A stretch of 43,608 nucleotides of DNA from Candidatus Kaiserbacteria bacterium (GTDB lineage: Bacteria > Patescibacteriota > Minisyncoccia > Phycocordibacterales > Phycocordibacteraceae), in the NCBI GenBank assembly GCA_023269035.1, contig JAHFMJ010000001.1, positions 34,142 through 77,749 on the forward strand, given 5' to 3'. The notes under the pieces are model-generated. The model saw nothing but the letters and a program-made list of their open reading frames with translations, made no database searches and was not told where the DNA came from. Position 1 is the stretch's first letter. Every line of letters starts with the position of its first letter. Positions 1 through 7,775 of the stretch are shown piece after piece. The position numbers were made by a program, and so were the translations under genes.

Positions 1-675
1 CGGAAGTTGAAGAAGCCAATAGACCGTCATGAGTGGCACATGAGCCCACAGACGGTGAACGCCTATTGCAGTTTCAACATGAACGAAATAGTCTTCCCTG
101 CCGCGATACTCCAGCCGCCATTCTTTGACCTTGCCGCGGACGACGCGTTTAACTACGGCGCTATCGGTGCGGTCATTGGCCACGAAATGACGCACGGCTT
201 TGACGACCAGGGAGCAAAGTTCGATGGCAAAGGCAACATGAACGATTGGTGGAGCGCCGCTGATAAGAAACGGTTCGAAAAAAAAGGCGCGCTAGTCGCG
301 CGGCAATTCAGTGCATACAAGATTGCGGGTGGCATTCCCGTTAACGGCAAACTGACGCTTGGGGAAAATATCGCCGATCTCGGCGGCCTCGTCATCGCGC
401 TCGATGCCTACCACGCGCATATGAAAAAGACCGGGAGGAAGGATGTCGGCGGCCTTACCCCTGAACAGCGGTTCTTCCTTGGCGCGGCACGCGCCGCGTG
501 CGAGCTACAACGTGCCGAATCGCAGAAGACCTCGGCACTTACCGACCCACACTCCCCTGCCGAGTTCCGCGTCAACGGCCCGCTTTCGAATATGAACGAG
601 TTTTACCAAGCGTTTGACGTAACTAAAAAAGACAAGCTGTATCGGGCCCCGAAAGACCGCGCTCAGATTTGGTAG
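1..675 (+). CDS. M13-family metallopeptidase (PepO/neprilysin-like), C-terminal part, 5' truncated by window edge
   Basis: Open to the window start; GHEMTHGFDDQG zinc motif (HExxH) and GENIADLGG motif typical of M13 peptidases. Confidence 0.92.
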   Translation, partial: RKLKKPIDRHEWHMSPQTVNAYCSFNMNEIVFPAAILQPPFFDLAADDAFNYGAIGAVIGHEMTHGFDDQGAKFDGKGNMNDWWSAADKKRFEKKGALVARQFSAYKIAGGIPVNGKLTLGENIADLGGLVIALDAYHAHMKKTGRKDVGGLTPEQRFFLGAARAACELQRAESQKTSALTDPHSPAEFRVNGPLSNMNEFYQAFDVTKKDKLYRAPKDRAQIW

Positions 676-684
676 TCTGTCCCT

Positions 685-1350
685 ATGGACGTAAAGATAG
701 CTGCGGAGTGGAAAGCGCTTCTGGAAGAAGAGTTTGCAAAGCCCTACTTCAAAGAGCTCTCCACAAAAGTCCGTGAAGAGTACCTCAATGGGCCGGTATT
801 CCCTCACCCGTCAAAAGTGTTTCGTGCGTTTGAGCTGGTAAGCCCTACGCAGGTGCGCGTGGTCATCCTCGGCCAGGACCCGTACCACACGCCGGGCGTT
901 GCAGACGGCCTTGCCTTTTCAAGCTTGCCGGATAATCCCATCCCGCCATCGCTTCAAAATATGTTCAAAGAGATAGAAGAGGAGTTCGGTATACGGTGCG
1001 AACGGAGCCCCGACCTCACGCGCTGGGCAAAGCAGGGTGTGCTCCTTTTGAACGCATCGCTCTCGGTGCGTTCAGGGCAAGCAAACTCTCATTCAGATTT
1101 CGGATGGCACCTCTTTACCGACGCGGCCATTGCCGCGATATCACGGAAATGCGAGCACGTGGTGTTCTTGCTCTGGGGCGCGTTCGCGGGGAAAAAAGAA
1201 GAGCTGATAGATTGGACGAAACACCTCGTACTAAAATCGCCGCACCCCTCGCCGCTCTCCGCGCACAGAGGATTCTTTGGTAACAATCACTTCAAACTCG
1301 CGAACGAGTACCTCGCACAGCACGGCCGGGGCGAAATTGATTGGAGGTGA
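685..1350 (+). CDS. ung: Uracil-DNA glycosylase, family 1
   Basis: Motifs GQDPYH and HPSPLSAHRGFFGNNHF. Confidence 0.96.
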   Translation: MDVKIAAEWKALLEEEFAKPYFKELSTKVREEYLNGPVFPHPSKVFRAFELVSPTQVRVVILGQDPYHTPGVADGLAFSSLPDNPIPPSLQNMFKEIEEEFGIRCERSPDLTRWAKQGVLLLNASLSVRSGQANSHSDFGWHLFTDAAIAAISRKCEHVVFLLWGAFAGKKEELIDWTKHLVLKSPHPSPLSAHRGFFGNNHFKLANEYLAQHGRGEIDWR

Positions 1351-1491
1351 TGAAAATTATTTTAAGGCTTTTTTCTCTCTAGTGCGTCTTACGCAGCTGG
1401 TCTTTTACATTTACCACACCACACACCGGGACCAGGAGCTTTCCTCCCGCAACCTCTAAAGCAAAAGTATATAGTTTCGGTTGGTTTACTA

Positions 1492-1791
1492 TTAACGAGT
1501 CTCGCTTCTAACATAAACCAGAGTATAATCTTCTCCCTTCAAGAGCGCAAGCTTGCTCTTACCGCGAAGGCCGTTGTAACCGTGCATACTGCCGTCGCTG
1601 CCGATAACGCGATGGCACGGGATGGTTTTGTCTTTATTCGCCGCCATGATGGCACCAACTGCCCGGGCCGCGCGCGGGTTGCCCGCGCGCGCCGCAACTT
1701 CTTTGTAGGTCATCGTTTTGCCACGGGGTATCTTTCGTACCACTGCGCGAACACGCTCGCTGAATGTCTTAGCCGAAGAGCGGGGTGTCAT
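1492..1791 (-). CDS. MGMT/Ogt-type methylated-DNA alkyltransferase domain protein (99 aa, C-terminal domain only)
   Basis: IPCHRVIGSDGSMHGYNGLRGK active-site region with the catalytic Cys retained. Confidence 0.9.
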   Translation of the reverse strand: MTPRSSAKTFSERVRAVVRKIPRGKTMTYKEVAARAGNPRAARAVGAIMAANKDKTIPCHRVIGSDGSMHGYNGLRGKSKLALLKGEDYTLVYVRSETR

Positions 1792-2629
1792 GCGAGGTGA
1801 GTTTTTTCTTTTCTACTTTTACAGGTTTTGGAACTTCTTTCTTCGTGCCGTGTATCGCTTGAAGCACTTTGCCTGCCGCTTCACGGTAGGTACAAAAATC
1901 GCACAGGCCGCCGCCGAAGGCAGTACCGACGGGCGGGATGGCCTCGCTCATGAGCGTCTCTTTCAGTTTTACGATAGCGCCGTCGATCCATGAGTCGTCA
2001 CCCTTATAAGGAATGAGCTCCGTAGCAAACTCAAGCTTGCCGTCAAATGCTTCAGCGTCGGAGTTGCCGTTAACGTACACAAAATAGCCGATTGGCGAAA
2101 CCTTAAAATTGTTTTTCCGAAAGAGCCACTGATATATCTCCATCTGCCGCTTGTAGGAGGGGTACAAGTCATCTTCTGATTTCGGCCCCTCTTTTTTGCT
2201 CGTCGCTTTGTAATCGACGATGATGAGCTCACCTTTCGGGTTGACCCACACGTCGTCGATGCCGCCGCGAACGAAAAGGTTGGTCGGCGCGTGGAGGTAG
2301 CCGATGCCGCGGCGGAGCGCGTCGCGCCATTCCTCCATCCGCGGGTCGTCAAATGGCACCGCGTCGAGGCCGTACGATTTAAGGAGAGGATGGACAGTCG
2401 CTTTCGCCCGATGAATATCGAACTCGCGCTTCAACAGCTCGTCCACCGCATTGTTGAGGGTGAATGAAGGGCCGCTGGGGCGCTTGACCCCCAGGCGGAT
2501 GTCGAGGTACGCGCAACGCGGACACTCGGTAAAGAGGTCTATCTTGCTTCTACTTACTTTGAATGGTTCCTTTGAGCTCGGGTCAAAGGTCTTGCTCTTT
2601 CCGTTCCAAGCCATAGCTATATGCTGCAA
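1769..2629 (-). CDS. PD-(D/E)XK (RecB-like) nuclease family protein
   Basis: KIDLFTECPRCAYLD N-terminus, GGIDDVWVNPKGELIIVDYKATSK core, and a C-terminal CDFCTYREAA cysteine region. Confidence 0.82.
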   Translation of the reverse strand: MQHIAMAWNGKSKTFDPSSKEPFKVSRSKIDLFTECPRCAYLDIRLGVKRPSGPSFTLNNAVDELLKREFDIHRAKATVHPLLKSYGLDAVPFDDPRMEEWRDALRRGIGYLHAPTNLFVRGGIDDVWVNPKGELIIVDYKATSKKEGPKSEDDLYPSYKRQMEIYQWLFRKNNFKVSPIGYFVYVNGNSDAEAFDGKLEFATELIPYKGDDSWIDGAIVKLKETLMSEAIPPVGTAFGGGLCDFCTYREAAGKVLQAIHGTKKEVPKPVKVEKKKLTSHDTPLFG

Positions 2630-3450
2630 AGCGCCTTGCTCTCGGCGATAGTGCCGTCGCGCTTCTTGCCGGAAATGCCGATCCTCTCAAGCGTCGAGGG
2701 ATCCTGCATGACCATGTGACACAAGGTCGTGCCCTGAGCAAGCAGACGCGCTTTTTCTGCTCCGGTGAGCGACGTGAGTACAGTGACCGGGTACACACCC
2801 GTCTCTTTTATGAAATCAGAGAGGCTCGCGGAATGCGGGTAGCTCCAGCCGAGGAGTGTGATGCCTGAGCACTCAGCATAGTTGACCGCGTTCTCGGTGA
2901 ATTTGGTGTTGGTAATCAGCCAGCCCTCGTCGATTCCGGCTTTCTCCTTCCTGTCCTGTGCTCCCCACTCGATGTCCCAGTAGCGCGCACGGACGTAGAG
3001 CGCCGTCTTAAGGTCGGTCTTGAAGCCGGGCGTATTGTGGAACTTGAGCTCTGCGCCGATCACCTTCTCGCCTTTTTTCATCACGACATCCACCTCATGC
3101 TCGGCGCATCTGCCTTGCACGATGACACGCGTCTTCGTCTCGTATCCTTTGGCGCGCATCAGCTCGCTGATGTAATCCTCGAAAGGAAACCCGGTCGGCC
3201 CAAGGTCGAGGATGGCGCGGCGCATCGAGTAGCGCGCCGCAACGACGCGCTCTTCCTTACGGAGGAGCTTGAACGCCTCACGGTAGATGAGCGTCGTCGA
3301 CATGCCGTCTCGTACGGTCCCGCCGACCACCTCGGCGATATGCTTGGCAAGCTCTGGCTCTGCGCCGGAGTGTCGGAGTGAGCTGACAAGCTTATCGATG
3401 ACGAAGGTCTCCCGAGTTCCATCCCCTTTGACGACGATTGGCGCGTTCAT
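2617..3450 (-). CDS. ATP-cone domain fused to a restriction-endonuclease-like (PD-(D/E)XK) domain
   Basis: N-terminal KGDGTRETFVIDKLVSSLRHSGAEPELA...REAFKLLRKEERVVAARYSMRRAI resembles an ATP-cone; then HEVDVVMKKGEKVIGAELKF nuclease-like core. Confidence 0.78.
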   Translation of the reverse strand: MNAPIVVKGDGTRETFVIDKLVSSLRHSGAEPELAKHIAEVVGGTVRDGMSTTLIYREAFKLLRKEERVVAARYSMRRAILDLGPTGFPFEDYISELMRAKGYETKTRVIVQGRCAEHEVDVVMKKGEKVIGAELKFHNTPGFKTDLKTALYVRARYWDIEWGAQDRKEKAGIDEGWLITNTKFTENAVNYAECSGITLLGWSYPHSASLSDFIKETGVYPVTVLTSLTGAEKARLLAQGTTLCHMVMQDPSTLERIGISGKKRDGTIAESKALCSI

Positions 3451-3453
3451 GAC

Positions 3454-4467
3454 TCATGCAATGATACCACCGCCGAGGCATGTACTCCCCTTTTCGTCGT
3501 ACACAACAAGTGACTGGCCGGACGCGATGAGTTGGGGCTCGTCAAAAACCGCCTTTTCGCCATCAATAGTGACTCCCAAAAGCGGCTGCCGATACCGGAA
3601 CCGCCCGAGCATCTTGCCCCTCGGCACATTTCCTGAAATCCAGTTACTGTTCGTCAACTCAAAAATAGTCGAGGCAGCCTCGCCGAGCGGCGTATCTGAA
3701 ACGGTAAGCGTATTGGCGTCCACATCTTTCTTGACTACATAGTGTCGCGCTGAAGCTCCGCCGAGCGTCACGTGCTGGCCGAGCGTGTAGAACCATGCGC
3801 CATCATGCTCACCGAGGATTTTTCCGCTTTCGTCTTGAATAGCTCCCGGCTTTGTGGGGATATAACGCTTGAGGAAGGCATGCATATCGACATGCCCTAA
3901 GAAACAGAGCCCTTGCGAGTCCTTGCGAGTGGCGTTCGGCAGTCCGGCCTCATGTGCGAGCGCACGTACTTGCTTCTTTTCAAAACCACCTACAGGGAAT
4001 AGCGTCTGCCTCAAATCCTCCTGCGTGAGTGTCCAGAGGAAGTAAGTTTGATCTTTCTGTTTATCTTTCGATACGCACAACTCCCCTTCCGTAGTCGAAG
4101 CGTAGTGACCGGTCGCGATGAAGTCCGCGCCATCCGCTCGAGCACGCTTAGCGAACGCGCCGAATTTGATGGTACGGTTGCACATCACGTCCGGGTTCGG
4201 CGTCCGGCCAGCCTTGTACTCGTTCACGAAGTAATCGACGACATCACGCTTGTATTCCTCTTCCAGGTCGTAGGTGACGAAAGGAATTCCAAGGTGCGCA
4301 GCAACGCGCATTGCCTCGAGCCGATCGCGTACGCCGGTACAAGGCAAAAAGTCCGGCTCCCACCCGCGTATAAAAGCGCCGACGATCTCATACCCCTCCT
4401 TCTTGAGGAGGTACGCGGAGACAGCAGAATCAACGCCGCCCGAGAGCCCAACAAAAACGGTCTTCAT
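3454..4467 (-). CDS. mnmA: tRNA-specific 2-thiouridylase MnmA
   Basis: GLSGGVDSAVSAYLLKK PP-loop, GRTPNPDVMCNRTIKFGAF, ATGHYA, KDSQGLCFLG. Confidence 0.96.
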   Translation of the reverse strand: MKTVFVGLSGGVDSAVSAYLLKKEGYEIVGAFIRGWEPDFLPCTGVRDRLEAMRVAAHLGIPFVTYDLEEEYKRDVVDYFVNEYKAGRTPNPDVMCNRTIKFGAFAKRARADGADFIATGHYASTTEGELCVSKDKQKDQTYFLWTLTQEDLRQTLFPVGGFEKKQVRALAHEAGLPNATRKDSQGLCFLGHVDMHAFLKRYIPTKPGAIQDESGKILGEHDGAWFYTLGQHVTLGGASARHYVVKKDVDANTLTVSDTPLGEAASTIFELTNSNWISGNVPRGKMLGRFRYRQPLLGVTIDGEKAVFDEPQLIASGQSLVVYDEKGSTCLGGGIIA

Positions 4468-4476
4468 ACAGGCATC

Positions 4477-5430
4477 TTATTTCAGATGCGCACGATTGGC
4501 GAGATGCTGCTTGAAGGTCTTGGCGTAATACATTATGCCATCTTTGCCGGTGAGATAAAAAAGATACGGGCTCTGAACGGGATTGATAGCGGCTTTCAGA
4601 GCGTCGAGGCCGGGGTTACCTATCGGCCCCGGCGGGAGCCCGCGATGCGTGTAGGTGTTGTAGGGCGAGTTGACTTTCAAATCGTCTAAGCTCGGACTGA
4701 ATGTCGGCTTCTGAAAAATGTACCCGAAGACCGCATCGACCTGGAGGTACATATTGCTGTCAACGCGCGACCAGAGGATGCCAGCGACTACCTGCCGCGT
4801 CTCTATTTTCCGGGCCTCCTTCTCGACGATCGAGGCCATGATAACGGCGTCTTTGAGCGAGCGCTTCCAGGAGCCGAGCTCGCCTTCAAGCGGACGAATA
4901 TGAAAGTCGAAGTTCTGCTTCATCCTCTCTATCACCTGCTCCGGTGGCGTACCAGGCAAGAGAAAATACGTGTCGGGAAAAAGGTAGCCCTCGTCCGGCT
5001 GTGCAAGCGTCAGAAAGCGCTGTGTATCGAACGGCTGAAGCGCGATGCCGAGTATCTTTGCTATCTCCAGGTTCGTCGCGCCTTCAGGGATAGTAACCCG
5101 CACTTGCTCGATGCCGGTGATGCCGCGCTCAAGGTCATACGCTATCTCGAATATCGTTTTCTTTTCAGGAAGCGCGTAGGTGCCTGCTATTAAGGTGCCA
5201 CCGGTAACGCGCACGAACAGAGAAAAGAATACGGACGAGTGTATGACGTGCTCCTGTTTTAGCATCGCTCCCGCCTCAGCAATGGTCATACCTGAAGGTA
5301 TGGTGATGGTGCTGCCGACAGGGTATGAAAAAGGCGCTTCGACGAGCGTCGCGTAGAGTGAGAGCGCGCTCGTTACGGCGAGCAACGCAAAAAGTACCCG
5401 ATAGTGCGGAGGAATAATGATGATTTTCAT
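4477..5430 (-). CDS. mltG: Endolytic transglycosylase MltG (YceG-like)
   Basis: Single N-terminal TM; IMASIVEKEARKIETRQVVAGILWSRVDSNMYLQVDAVFGY and SPYNTYTHRGLPPGPIGNPGLDALKAAINP. Confidence 0.94.
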   Translation of the reverse strand: MKIIIIPPHYRVLFALLAVTSALSLYATLVEAPFSYPVGSTITIPSGMTIAEAGAMLKQEHVIHSSVFFSLFVRVTGGTLIAGTYALPEKKTIFEIAYDLERGITGIEQVRVTIPEGATNLEIAKILGIALQPFDTQRFLTLAQPDEGYLFPDTYFLLPGTPPEQVIERMKQNFDFHIRPLEGELGSWKRSLKDAVIMASIVEKEARKIETRQVVAGILWSRVDSNMYLQVDAVFGYIFQKPTFSPSLDDLKVNSPYNTYTHRGLPPGPIGNPGLDALKAAINPVQSPYLFYLTGKDGIMYYAKTFKQHLANRAHLK

Positions 5431-6653
5431 AGAGGAAGGTTGTCCGGCGGCTCAAGGGTTACGCCGCGCATGCGCCCCAGAGCGCTCCCGCGGGTGAAGT
5501 GCGGCAGGTGAAACACCGTCGCGAGCTCCTCGGTATTGAGCACGAATGCTTTGCCGAAATAAGGCGGCGCAAAAAAGGCGCGACGGCGATAGAGCTGAAA
5601 GAGATACTCTTTAGCAAAGGCCGGGATAGCGGCAGAGAGCTCACGCATGATGAATCCCATGCGGCTCCGCGGGTCATAGGCTTCAAAAGAGTTAAGGTCC
5701 TGATCGCCGTACGGAGCGAAGAACGTTGAGAGGCTCGAGGCACGCACTTCGTCAAAGTGATCCTTGTCGGCTAGATAGAGTACGCGCACGCCGCAGTCAA
5801 ACGAGGGCTTTTGCAATGCAGCCTCGATGGCAGCGACGACCGCTTTCGCGCCAGGATTGAGCGTGCTCGTGTCCCCGTGCGAACCGACGATCTTCCGTAT
5901 CTCCACCTGAGCATCATCGTGGAGCGTATCGGTTGCCGTTGCAAAGATGCTCGGTCGCTCGCGCTGGTGCGGACGCATGACCCACGAGACAAAAAAGTGC
6001 TCGTTGTCGCCGATGTCTGAAAGGCTTTCAAGCACTTCTTTAAAGACATCGCGATGCTCCTTCTCGTTTTCGTGCGCGACGTATGTGCGGAGCGGATACG
6101 GGTCTGCTTTTGCAAGCGTAAACTCGGCGACTTCAAGATGCATGGAAAAAGGATCGAAGTGCACCTCACGCGCGTAATCGCGTACCTGGTCGATATCGAT
6201 ATCGCGGTACTCGGCGCGGATGCGCGCCTCCACCGACGCGCGGTGCGCTGTCGGGAGGTACACGAAAAAACGCACCGCGCCGGCATGCGCATACACTTCG
6301 AACGACCAGGGCACGCGGAGCTGGCCAAAGAAGAACGCGGCGGCGCGGGTGATGTCAGTGCGGTGATAGAGCGCATAGAACACGAGTTCCATCGCGTGGG
6401 CCGAGCGCGGCGTCTCGGGCCCCGGCTTCAGTTCGATGACGGAATACGGGATGCTTGCCATGAACTGGCTTTGCACGAATGTCAGCCACAAAGGGACCGC
6501 GAGGGCGGCCAATGCAACAGGCAGCCAGAGCGGCGCAAGAGCCGCTATCACCTCATATATCGTTCCTGCAGCTGAGGGTGCCAGGTAAATAGTAAGCGGT
6601 ACCGCAATGACTGCGGTTACCAAAGAAACGCGCACGAGTATGCGCCGGAGCAT
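5427..6653 (-). CDS. Large membrane-anchored protein of unknown function, resembling CPR proteins often found next to VirB4/TraC-like ATPases
   Basis: N-terminal TM helices, then long soluble region; stop overlaps the mltG start. Family resemblance is from memory only. Confidence 0.5.
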   Translation of the reverse strand: MLRRILVRVSLVTAVIAVPLTIYLAPSAAGTIYEVIAALAPLWLPVALAALAVPLWLTFVQSQFMASIPYSVIELKPGPETPRSAHAMELVFYALYHRTDITRAAAFFFGQLRVPWSFEVYAHAGAVRFFVYLPTAHRASVEARIRAEYRDIDIDQVRDYAREVHFDPFSMHLEVAEFTLAKADPYPLRTYVAHENEKEHRDVFKEVLESLSDIGDNEHFFVSWVMRPHQRERPSIFATATDTLHDDAQVEIRKIVGSHGDTSTLNPGAKAVVAAIEAALQKPSFDCGVRVLYLADKDHFDEVRASSLSTFFAPYGDQDLNSFEAYDPRSRMGFIMRELSAAIPAFAKEYLFQLYRRRAFFAPPYFGKAFVLNTEELATVFHLPHFTRGSALGRMRGVTLEPPDNLPL

Positions 6654-6686
6654 GGAGAAAATATACCACGCTCACGTATCAAATTA

Positions 6687-7709
6687 TTATCTCAGTGCGT
6701 ACTTGCCGTCCTTCTTGAGGAATGCAGAGTTCTGCAGGTTCACCATCACCGTATTCGGCTTGACGAAGCGATCTTTCGCGACCCGTTTTAAGATATCTTC
6801 TCGGGAGAGCGGACCGGACGATTTCAGTATGCGCTTGATGACCTCAATGACCGGACCGCCTTCATACCCCTGCGAGGCGAGCGCGTAGATGCCGCGTCCG
6901 ACAAGCACGAACCGTGCGTCCTTGATAAGCTCGTTGTGCGTCGTCGCCTCGTGCGCCCGCCTGCCGAAGAGCTTCTCGATCGCCTTAGCTACCTCGCGGA
7001 AATGCATCGGGGAGCCGTTGCGCTTCAGTGCAAGATAGGCATGATCACGGATGTTCTTAACACGAATGCCGGGCGCTTCAGCGCGGCCCCACTCGCCGAG
7101 AGGATTCCTCATCAGGCAGTTGGAAAGCTCGAGCCAGCGGCGGACGGTGTCCTTCCCTTTGTACTTCGCATTGACCTTATCGAGGCAGGTCATGACGTGC
7201 TGGACCAATTGATCTTCCTGGAGAACGTCGCTCGGCTTCACCTTCGCATGCACTTGCTTGAGCGCTTCCTCGACGGACTTGGCGAGATCATGATCTACGT
7301 ACCAGCGCGCTTTGAAATCGTTGCTCTCTTTCGCAAGGGTGAACGGCTTGCCTACGACGAGGAGGAAATACAGATGATTGCGCGTCTCGTCGTCTTTCGC
7401 GAACTCGCTGAGGATCGTGTGCTCGGGCAAGATGCCGCCGAGCTCGCGGATAGCGCTTTCGAGCGATGCGAGATTCTGCGATTCCTTGGCGAGAGCGGCA
7501 GAGTCCTGTATGAGCTTGATGGCGTGATTCTCTATCTGGCGGACGCGCTCACGGGTGATGCCATAGCGCTTGCCGATGGCGTCAAGCGTTTCAGATTTGC
7601 TCTTTACTCCCAAGCCGTAGCGGCTCACGACGACGTCCCGAGAGCGCTCAGGAAGGTCAGCGACAAGGCGCTTGCTAACGACGTTTGGCTTGAAGGTGAG
7701 TTTTGGCAT
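6687..7709 (-). CDS. Sigma-70 region 4-like HTH fused to a HARE-HTH domain (putative transcription factor)
   Basis: ERSRDVVVSRYGLGVKSKSETLDAIGKRYGITRERVRQIENHAIKLI is a sigma region 4; GSPMHFREVAKAIEKLFGRRAHEATTHNELIKDARFVLVGRGIYAL is HARE-HTH-like; start trimmed to MPKLTFKPN from the ORF-track start at 7754. Confidence 0.85.
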   Translation of the reverse strand: MPKLTFKPNVVSKRLVADLPERSRDVVVSRYGLGVKSKSETLDAIGKRYGITRERVRQIENHAIKLIQDSAALAKESQNLASLESAIRELGGILPEHTILSEFAKDDETRNHLYFLLVVGKPFTLAKESNDFKARWYVDHDLAKSVEEALKQVHAKVKPSDVLQEDQLVQHVMTCLDKVNAKYKGKDTVRRWLELSNCLMRNPLGEWGRAEAPGIRVKNIRDHAYLALKRNGSPMHFREVAKAIEKLFGRRAHEATTHNELIKDARFVLVGRGIYALASQGYEGGPVIEVIKRILKSSGPLSREDILKRVAKDRFVKPNTVMVNLQNSAFLKKDGKYALR

Positions 7710-7775
7710 ATATTTTTGTCTCTCCCTTATAGCATAAAAAATAAATAGAGTCAAACTCCAAAAGGTTATCCACAG

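Noticed and set aside
6936-7748. 270-aa plus-strand ORF
   Set aside because: Antisense shadow of the sigma4/HARE-HTH gene.
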